In this document: positions 26,218 to 33,380 of the stretch, in pieces | Position numbering within the stretch: position 1 is the stretch's first letter | How the letters are laid out: every line of letters begins with the position of its first letter | NCBI GenBank assembly: GCA_937921735.1 | Contig: CAKZTQ010000021.1 | Coordinates: 1 to 58,432, forward strand | Direction: 5' to 3' | Length of the DNA: 58,432 bases | From: an uncultured archaeon | Lineage (GTDB): Archaea > Hadarchaeota > Hadarchaeia > Hadarchaeales > Hadarchaeaceae | The notes under the pieces: model-generated | What the model was told of the DNA's origin: nothing | Seen by the model: only the letters and a program-made list of their open reading frames with translations | The model's database searches: none | Made by a program: the position numbers and the translations under genes

Positions 26218-27582
26218 ATGATCGTAAAAAATGCGACGGAAATCATTGATAACGCAAAAAATAAAAAACTGCAAAAAGCGAGAAAAATCTTAGTAGAACT
26301 AGTCGATTATGTCATAAAAAATGTTGATCCTTACCTTGCGGTAAAGAAAAATGTGAAAGTAGAAGGCAGAAAACTTAAAGTGAAAAAACGTGTTTTTGAT
26401 CTATCCAAGATCGAAAGAGTTCTTGTCATAGGAGGAGGCAAGGCGAGCGTAAGAATGGCAGAAGCTTTAGAGGAGCTTTTAGATGAAAAAATTACCGATG
26501 GAATTATCGTTGCACCTAAGAGAAAATCTTTGAGAAAGATAGAAGTGGTTGAAGCCGGACATCCAATTCCTACGTTGGACGGAATAAAAGGAACCGAAAA
26601 AATGCTCTCTTTGCTGGAACAAGTGAATGAGAAAGATCTAGTTTTCTGTTTATTGAGTGGCGGTGGCTCCGCGCTAATATGCCTGCCCTCGACAGATCTA
26701 ACGCTAGAGGACCTAAGAGAAACCACCGATCTTTTATTAAAAAGCGGTGCTACGATCCATGAAATAAACATCGTTAGAAAACACTTATCCCAAGTAAAAG
26801 GAGGACAACTAGCGGCTAAAGCCCAACCTGCTCAAGTCGTTAGTTTAATCATCTCCGATGTTCTTGGAAACAGGATCGATACGATCGCTAGTGGCCCTAC
26901 CTCCCCAGATCCGAGCACGTATGCGGACGCCCTCCGCGTTTTAAAAAAACGTGAGATCCTCAAAAAAATTCCAAGCAGGGTTTTAACGCATTTGAGGAAA
27001 GGAGCTGATGGAAAAATTCCTGAGACCCCTAAGCCAAATGATCCCTTGTTCAAAAATGTGGTAAATTTAATCATTGCGGATAATTCCGACGCTCTCAAGG
27101 CAGCTGCTGAAGTTGGAAAAATCCATCGCTTAAACGTGCACGTATTTTCGAAAAACATGTCAGGAGAAGCTAGGAAATTCGGTGAGAGATTCGCTGGTGT
27201 AGCAAAAAATGTGATCGCATCGGGAGCTCCGGTGAAAAGACCTGCCCTCCTCTTATGTGGAGGAGAGACAACGGTCAAAGTCGAGGGAGAAGGAAAGGGT
27301 GGACGCAATCAAGAATTAGTACTGGGCGCAGCACTTCAGATCGACGGTTTAAACGTGGCGATCGCCTCATTTGGAACAGATGGAATAGATGGGCCAACCG
27401 ATGCTGCAGGAGCAGTGGCGGATGGGTTCACCCTTTGGAGAGCGAGGCATCTGGGATTAGATCCCGTCGCTTTCCTCGAAAGGAATGATTCATATAATTT
27501 CTTCAAACATCTAGACGACCTGATCATCACCGGGCCAACCGAGACCAATGTAATGGATGTCGCCTTAGCCATAATACCCTAA
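26218..27582 (+). CDS. glycerate 2-kinase (MOFRL family)
   Basis: 'VLVIGGGKASVRMAEALEELL', 'LLSGGGSALI', 'LLCGGETTV', 'GTDGIDGPTDAAGA'. Confidence 0.92.
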   Translation: MIVKNATEIIDNAKNKKLQKARKILVELVDYVIKNVDPYLAVKKNVKVEGRKLKVKKRVFDLSKIERVLVIGGGKASVRMAEALEELLDEKITDGIIVAPKRKSLRKIEVVEAGHPIPTLDGIKGTEKMLSLLEQVNEKDLVFCLLSGGGSALICLPSTDLTLEDLRETTDLLLKSGATIHEINIVRKHLSQVKGGQLAAKAQPAQVVSLIISDVLGNRIDTIASGPTSPDPSTYADALRVLKKREILKKIPSRVLTHLRKGADGKIPETPKPNDPLFKNVVNLIIADNSDALKAAAEVGKIHRLNVHVFSKNMSGEARKFGERFAGVAKNVIASGAPVKRPALLLCGGETTVKVEGEGKGGRNQELVLGAALQIDGLNVAIASFGTDGIDGPTDAAGAVADGFTLWRARHLGLDPVAFLERNDSYNFFKHLDDLIITGPTETNVMDVALAIIP

Positions 27583-27637
27583 AATCCAGAATAGTTCATA
27601 CATTGCTATTGTCATGTGCGGTTAGCGAAAATTTTAT

Positions 27638-29041
27638 GTGACTTTTAAAGGATTTCCTAAGAGATTGGGAGTATCGATGGAGGAGATCAGGGAAGCGCCT
27701 GAGGCCGTTAGGGAGTGGGAAAGGATCTCAGCCCACTCGCACATCACTGGGCTGGGACTAGAGGGCCTAAAGGCGAAACCAGTAGCTGGAGGCATGGTCG
27801 GCCAAGTCGAGGCGAGGGAAGCTGCTGGCATAATCGTCGACATGGTGAAGAAGGGAAAGTTCGCCGGCAGGGCGATACTGTTGGCCGGTCCCCCCGGCAC
27901 CGGCAAGACAGCGCTGGCGACGGCTATAGCAAAGGAATTGGGGCGAGATGTACCCTTCGTGCCGATAGCTGCGAGCGAGATCTACTCGGCGGAGATCAAG
28001 AAGACCGAGTTCCTCACACAAGCGTTGAGGAAGGCGATAGGCGTGCGCATACATGAGATGCGCAGGATCTACGAGGGTGAGGTCAAGGAGCTCTCGGTGA
28101 AGGAACAACCCCACCCATACAATCCTTACGTGAAGGTGCCCACGGGAGCGACGATAAAGCTCGCCACCACCGACGCCTCCCAGAAGCTAACCATGGATCA
28201 GTCCTTCGCCATCTCCCTAATCAGGCAAGGGGTCGAAACGGGCGACGTCGTGCAGATCGACGCGGACAGCGGGAGGATAGTCAAGCTCGGTAAGTCCAAA
28301 GAGGCGGCGGAGAGGGAGAAGCTCGACCTGAGCTCGGTCCAAGTTGTTGACGTCCCCAGCGGGCCGGTGTTGAAGCACAAGGAATTCGTCTACACCCTGA
28401 CGCTGCACAACCTCGACGTCGCTCAATCTCGTGCTGGCATGAGCATGTTCAGCCTCCTCTTCGGCGGCGAGGAGAGGAAGGAGATATCCGACGAAACTAG
28501 AAGGAGCGTAGACGAAGCGGTCAAATCTTGGGTCGAGGAGGGGCGAGCGGAGATCATCCCTGGCGTGGTCTTCATCGACGAATGCTCGATGCTGGACATA
28601 GAAACTTTTTCCTTCTTGAATAGGGCGATGGAACAGGAGCTAGCGCCAATAATCATCTTCGCCACCAATCGCGGCGTCACGGTCGTTAGGGGAACCGACC
28701 TAAAAGCGCCCCATGGCATGCCGCTCGACCTCTTGGATCGAATGCTGATCATAAGCACCAAGCCCTACTCGCGCGACGAGATACTCGAGATCCTGAAGAT
28801 AAGGGCAAGGGCGGAGAAGATCGAGATCACAAAAGATGCGCTTGAGTACCTCGCGGACATAGGCGAGGAATCCTCGCTGAGGTATGCGGTTCAACTATTA
28901 GCGCCAGCCGCGAATTATGCGGAAGCGGAGGGATCGAAGAAGATAACCAAGGAGCATGTGGAGAGGGTTAAGCAACTTTTCGCGGACGTAAAGAGGTCAG
29001 TGACATATCTACAGGAATACGAGGAGAAAATGCTCAAGTGA
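27638..29041 (+). CDS. TIP49/RuvBL (pontin/reptin-like) AAA+ ATPase
   Basis: 'HSHITGLGL', Walker A 'AGPPGTGKTALA', 'GVVFIDECSMLDIETFSFLNRA', 'PHGMPLDLLDRMLI'. Confidence 0.95.
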   Translation: MTFKGFPKRLGVSMEEIREAPEAVREWERISAHSHITGLGLEGLKAKPVAGGMVGQVEAREAAGIIVDMVKKGKFAGRAILLAGPPGTGKTALATAIAKELGRDVPFVPIAASEIYSAEIKKTEFLTQALRKAIGVRIHEMRRIYEGEVKELSVKEQPHPYNPYVKVPTGATIKLATTDASQKLTMDQSFAISLIRQGVETGDVVQIDADSGRIVKLGKSKEAAEREKLDLSSVQVVDVPSGPVLKHKEFVYTLTLHNLDVAQSRAGMSMFSLLFGGEERKEISDETRRSVDEAVKSWVEEGRAEIIPGVVFIDECSMLDIETFSFLNRAMEQELAPIIIFATNRGVTVVRGTDLKAPHGMPLDLLDRMLIISTKPYSRDEILEILKIRARAEKIEITKDALEYLADIGEESSLRYAVQLLAPAANYAEAEGSKKITKEHVERVKQLFADVKRSVTYLQEYEEKMLK

Positions 29042-29053
29042 ACTCATGAGCGG

Positions 29054-29803
29054 TCAACGGATCTGAATCCTCCTTATCAATTCCTCGCTTAGCCCTTCGG
29101 CGATTACCAACCTCGGCAAATCGCCCCAACTCCCGAGGTAAGCACCACATATGACTACAGCCGCTTTGACGCCGAATATCTTTTTCGCGTGCTCCAAGCC
29201 AGCCCTCACGGCTCGCTCAGGTTCGCCTCGCGTTTGGTTGCACACCGCCGTCGCAGCTGCGTCAGCCAATGCCCCGGAGTCAGCTAGCACCGTTGCCGCG
29301 TCCGCTTCCCCAAAGCTCAAGGACGGTCCCACCGTGGCTGAGCTCGTGCAAACCGCGATCGGAAGCTTTTCGGGAGGGATCTCCAATGCAAGTTTGTTCG
29401 ATAAGGGGCTTGTACCCGCATGAATTGCGACGACATAGTCTTGGTCTCCATGGATGAAGATATCCCCACCGTTGTCCACCAGCACGTTCTTTGCCCCGGC
29501 GGCGACGGCCTCTTCGACGGCGAGTTGCGCCAGCGCCCCCGCGACGGCAGCCATCGGCCCCACGCCGGCCAGACTAGCTGCCTCAGCCATTAGTTGTACT
29601 ACCTTTGGGGCATTCCCGTTTACCTCGATGGGCTCCAAAGATAGCTCAAAAAAGGGGTTGCGCGCGATGTACCGTTCCAATGCGCTTCGGTTCCTCAGGA
29701 TGGAGCGTTTTACCGCCTCGATCGCCTCTGAACTATCTGCCTTTATCAGGACGTCTGTCTGCCTGCACGTCCAGTGTTCCGAGAGTAAGGGCTTCGCGTG
29801 CAA
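29054..29803 (-). CDS. UPF0280 family protein (COG2122)
   Basis: 'APKVVQLMAEAASLAGVGPMAAVAGALAQLAVE...NVLVDNGGDIFI'. Confidence 0.8.
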   Translation of the reverse strand: MHAKPLLSEHWTCRQTDVLIKADSSEAIEAVKRSILRNRSALERYIARNPFFELSLEPIEVNGNAPKVVQLMAEAASLAGVGPMAAVAGALAQLAVEEAVAAGAKNVLVDNGGDIFIHGDQDYVVAIHAGTSPLSNKLALEIPPEKLPIAVCTSSATVGPSLSFGEADAATVLADSGALADAAATAVCNQTRGEPERAVRAGLEHAKKIFGVKAAVVICGAYLGSWGDLPRLVIAEGLSEELIRRIQIR

Positions 29804-29884
29804 GGATGACCCATATCTGTAATCGCTTGGGTAGGATAAACGCTTTAGCTATCCAACGAAACTTTCAAGTCGAATGGGCTATAG

Positions 29885-30706
29885 TTGTCAGGCGATGGTA
29901 AAATGGCCCTGAACGAGAAGATGCGGCACCTTAAATCCATCGTGACCAACTGTGAAAGTGCAGTCGTAGCCTTTTCCGGAGGCGTCGATTCCTCTCTAGT
30001 TTGTGCGGTCGCACGTGAAACCTTGGGCGACCGAGCCATCGCCGTCACGGCGGTCTCTCCTACTTATCCCCCCGACGAGCTGGAGGTCGCCAAGAGCGTT
30101 GCCAAATTCATCGGCATCGACCACCGGATCATCGCCACGGATGAGCTCCGGAACCCGAAGTTCGTGGCGAATCCAGTGGAGCGATGCTACTTTTGCAAAA
30201 GCGAACTTTATAGGAAGCTAGATGGGATTCGAAGGGAACTGGGCTTCAAGAAGATCCTCGATGGAACGAACTACGACGATCTTTCGGATTTCAGGCCAGG
30301 GCTGAAGGCGGCTGAGGAGTTTGAAGTCGTGAGTCCCCTTGCCCTAGCAGAGCTTACCAAAGCGGAAGTGCGAGAGCTGGCCTCCATGTACGGCTTACCC
30401 AACGCCGATAAACCGGCAAACCCCTGCCTCGCCTCTAGGATACCCTTTGGCTGTACGATCACGGCCGAAAAACTCGAAAGGATCTCGAAGGGCGAAAGAT
30501 TCTTGCGCTCGCTCGGCTTCAGGATCGTGCGCCTCCGGGATCACGGCGATTTGGCTAAAATAGAAGTAGGGGAAGACGAGCTACCGAAAGTGCTAGAGCT
30601 AAAAGATGCGATCGTGGAAGAACTCAAAAAGTTGGGTTACACCTATGTCCTGCTTGACCTCGAGGGCTATCGCCCTGGAAGCTTGGTGAAAACTAAAAAG
30701 GTTTGA
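29885..30706 (+). CDS. larE: LarE-like ATP-dependent sacrificial sulfur transferase
   Basis: 'VVAFSGGVDSSLV' PP-loop, 'RCYFCKSELY', 'DGTNYDDLSDFRPGLKAAEE'. Confidence 0.88.
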   Translation: MSGDGKMALNEKMRHLKSIVTNCESAVVAFSGGVDSSLVCAVARETLGDRAIAVTAVSPTYPPDELEVAKSVAKFIGIDHRIIATDELRNPKFVANPVERCYFCKSELYRKLDGIRRELGFKKILDGTNYDDLSDFRPGLKAAEEFEVVSPLALAELTKAEVRELASMYGLPNADKPANPCLASRIPFGCTITAEKLERISKGERFLRSLGFRIVRLRDHGDLAKIEVGEDELPKVLELKDAIVEELKKLGYTYVLLDLEGYRPGSLVKTKKV

Positions 30707-31097
30707 AGACCTTGATGGCCCTCACCGGACAAGCTGGGACGCAAACCTCGCACATGATACATTTGCCCTCGTCCAACTTCACCGAATAGTCCTCCCCCAT
30801 GCTCAGCGCTCCGGTTGGACACAGCGAGAGACAAGCGCCGCAGTGCATGCACGTCTCCTCATCGAGCTCCACCGTGCGCTCTAGTCTTTGGGCATCGACC
30901 CCCCGCTCCTTGAATAGTTTTATCATCCTCTCGATCTCCCCTTCCTCGGCCTCCACGCCTATCAAGATCTCACCCTTCCTTGCGTTCAGCTCCGCATGCA
31001 AGATGTTTATCTCCGCCGACGTCTGCCTGATCACCTCGGCCAATATCGGTTTGTCAAGCGCCTCGGCCGAGTACTTCAGCAGCATCTTAACGTTCAC
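30693..31097 (-). CDS. NIL-domain / 4Fe-4S ferredoxin protein (homocysteine synthesis partner)
   Basis: NIL-like N-terminus and two clusters 'CMHCGACLSLCP', 'CIMCEVCVPACP'; start overlaps DUF39 gene. Confidence 0.85.
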   Translation of the reverse strand: MNVKMLLKYSAEALDKPILAEVIRQTSAEINILHAELNARKGEILIGVEAEEGEIERMIKLFKERGVDAQRLERTVELDEETCMHCGACLSLCPTGALSMGEDYSVKLDEGKCIMCEVCVPACPVRAIKVFKPF

Positions 31098-32626
31098 CTG
31101 ATCCTCCTCCCGATCAACTTCGAGATGTCTTGGCTGGTTATTATGCCTTTAACCAGGCCAGCTGCGTCCACCACGGGTAGGCCCGAGATATTGTGCTGCT
31201 CTAACTTCCTAGCCGCGGCCTCGATGGGCTCGTCCTCATGCGCTGTTATCACCCTCCGTGTCATTATCTCCTCCAGCTTTTCCTTTCCGGTGCCGAGCGC
31301 CACGGCGATATCCCAAGAAGTTACTATGCCTAGCAGCCTCCCTTGCTCGTCGACGATCGGCAGGTGGTTGAACTCCCTTTCAGCGAAGATCTTGGCGGCA
31401 TGCGCTATCGTATCGTCAGGCTTAGCTGTCGTTGCTGGCCTCGTCATCACGTCCTTTACGAGCACCACCTCGACGACCTGCCTCATCGGTTTAAACGTGG
31501 TATCACGGGACAGGAGCTCAACTGGGGAGCTGAGGAAGAACTCGCCTCGTTCGATCCATCGCTTCAACTTCTCCGCGATCTCCCTAGCCATCTTAAAGCT
31601 GCTGAGGGGACTGACCGGCACCTCCTTGCCCATGACCTCTATCCTGCCCGACCTGAGCTCGGCATAGGTGACCTCTCGCACGACCGGCCTCTCGCGTCGG
31701 GCGACGCCGTAATCGAGCAGATCGATTTTTATTTGGTCTTCGTCTAGGCTTACGCTCCGCGCGACCCTTTCGTTGAGGATCGGTATGGGTATCCCCAAAC
31801 CTACGTAAAGGGAAGTCCCGTAGGCTTGGATGGTACAACCGCGGAGGTAGCGGGGATCCATCTCCTTTAGGTTGCCTATCGCCATTATCGTGCCCATTCC
31901 TTTGACTGGGTTGTGTTGGGTACCCTCCCAAATGATGTAGCCCTGGGCACCGGCCAAAAATATCCGCGTCCCGACGCCGATCGTCTCGTAATTCGGATCC
32001 CTTTGAAGCGGGCTGAGCACCCCCGTGCCGGAGAACGTGACGTTGCCGTAGTTTGGCAATAACGTGCCCATGTAGGTGTGGATGGTCTCGTCTCGGGAAT
32101 TCGTCGCCGCCACGTAGCGCTGGTATGCGTTTCGCGGGTTACATAGTACCGCTTGGTTCAAGTCGTCTATGGTGATGGTCGTCTTGATCTCCTTCCTCGG
32201 GTAGCAATCCGTACCGTACGCGGTCGCACGGAGCTCGATTTCCTTCCCTCGCACCAAGTCCTCAATAACATGACCGCCGCCGTACTCCATGCCCCTCGTC
32301 TCGCTGAGCTGCGTTGCGCCGATGTAGGCGTCGACTGCTGCTACGCCAGTGTAAGCCTCCACGTCGTTGAGCCAGACGCGCTGCATTTTTATCGGGGGAT
32401 CGGCATGTCCGAAGTTCAGCCAGGCGCCGGAACTACACATCGCGCCAAAGGTGCCCGTGGTGACGACGTCGACCTCTTTAGCCACGGCTTCCGGTCCCTT
32501 TTCCCGTGCTAGCTTTACGACCTCTTCGGCCGTTAGCACCACCACATCGCCGTCGCGGATCTTTTGGTTGATCTCCTCGTACGTTCGAAGCATCTCCAAG
32601 GTTACCCCGATGCAAGGGGGTTTCAT
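31094..32626 (-). CDS. L-aspartate semialdehyde sulfurtransferase-like (DUF39 + two CBS domains)
   Basis: DUF39 'VVTTGTFGAMCSSGAWLNFGHADPPIKM' followed by CBS pair 'DVMTRPATTAKPDDTI...'. Confidence 0.88.
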   Translation of the reverse strand: MKPPCIGVTLEMLRTYEEINQKIRDGDVVVLTAEEVVKLAREKGPEAVAKEVDVVTTGTFGAMCSSGAWLNFGHADPPIKMQRVWLNDVEAYTGVAAVDAYIGATQLSETRGMEYGGGHVIEDLVRGKEIELRATAYGTDCYPRKEIKTTITIDDLNQAVLCNPRNAYQRYVAATNSRDETIHTYMGTLLPNYGNVTFSGTGVLSPLQRDPNYETIGVGTRIFLAGAQGYIIWEGTQHNPVKGMGTIMAIGNLKEMDPRYLRGCTIQAYGTSLYVGLGIPIPILNERVARSVSLDEDQIKIDLLDYGVARRERPVVREVTYAELRSGRIEVMGKEVPVSPLSSFKMAREIAEKLKRWIERGEFFLSSPVELLSRDTTFKPMRQVVEVVLVKDVMTRPATTAKPDDTIAHAAKIFAEREFNHLPIVDEQGRLLGIVTSWDIAVALGTGKEKLEEIMTRRVITAHEDEPIEAAARKLEQHNISGLPVVDAAGLVKGIITSQDISKLIGRRIR

Positions 32627-32715
32627 CTTTATTTATATTTTTCGCTAAAAAATATTCCTATTAGTAATTTCAGCGCGCCGGAAACCATTTTAAATCGCGA
32701 CGATGAGCTTAAAGC

Positions 32716-33258
32716 ATGGACGAATTCACGCTTCGGGTGACCTACTGCGCGTATTCAGCGATCTTGGTTGCGCTCCTTCTATTCCTGTTATCCAAAGGGC
32801 TCAAAAGAGGGCTCCTCCTACGGCCCGTGCTGCTGGGGTTTTTGGCGGGCATGGGTTGTTACATGCTACTCGGGGCAGGTACGTTCGCCCTCCTAGTGAG
32901 CGGGCTGATCACGGGCTATCTCTTCTCGGATAAGGTTGAGGGGTGGGGCAAGCACATGCGCGCCGGGGGATTAACTGGCATGCTGTTCCTTCCAAACCTC
33001 TCGCTAGTCCCGATCGCCTATGTGCTCTTTAGGTATAGCATCGCGGAAATAGCGAAAAAGCTCGAGCGGGCGGTGGGCGGTGGGGAGCTGCTGACAAACC
33101 TATGTGGGCGGACGTTGCTAGATGCCCTTTTCCTGATCGCCCTTGTGGGGCTGAGCGCGGTTTTAGGCGGATTTCTGCGTAAAACATTAAAGCCGAGGTA
33201 CCCAACTAAAAATGGTAGCGGGGTAGGGCAGATAGGAGTGCCCGCCGGTCGTGGGTAA
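32716..33258 (+). CDS. hypothetical membrane protein
   Basis: Multiple hydrophobic segments; ORF 3' end overlaps initiator tRNA by 42 nt. Confidence 0.5.
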   Translation: MDEFTLRVTYCAYSAILVALLLFLLSKGLKRGLLLRPVLLGFLAGMGCYMLLGAGTFALLVSGLITGYLFSDKVEGWGKHMRAGGLTGMLFLPNLSLVPIAYVLFRYSIAEIAKKLERAVGGGELLTNLCGRTLLDALFLIALVGLSAVLGGFLRKTLKPRYPTKNGSGVGQIGVPAGRG

Positions 33259-33377
33259 CCACGGGCGAAGCTCATAAGGCGTCGAGCCGTGAGTTCGGCG
33301 CTCCTGTGAGACCCGGAGGTCGGTGGTTCAAGGGAGGGATGGTAAACCTTCCTCTGAGATTCCACCCCCCGCTACCA
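33217..33377 (+). tRNA. initiator tRNA-Met(CAT) interrupted by three putative introns; CCA encoded
   Basis: Exons give AGCGGGG TA GGGC-AGATAGGAGT-GCCC G CCGG|G CTCATA|A CCCGG AGGTC GGTGG TTCA(A)|(A)TT CCACC CCCCGCT A CCA: A1:U72, CCGGG/CCCGG anticodon stem with three G:C, CAT anticodon. Introns approx 33249..33269, 33277..33310, 33332..33359. Confidence 0.85.
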
Positions 33378-33380
33378 CAC

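Noticed and set aside
9553-27640. tRNA-Ile-targeted integrative element with att repeats
   Set aside because: No copy of the tRNA-Ile 3' end seen near 27.6 kb and no integrase gene; only composition supports horizontal origin
33018-33365. 115-aa minus-strand ORF
   Set aside because: Antisense to the membrane-protein gene and the intron-containing initiator tRNA
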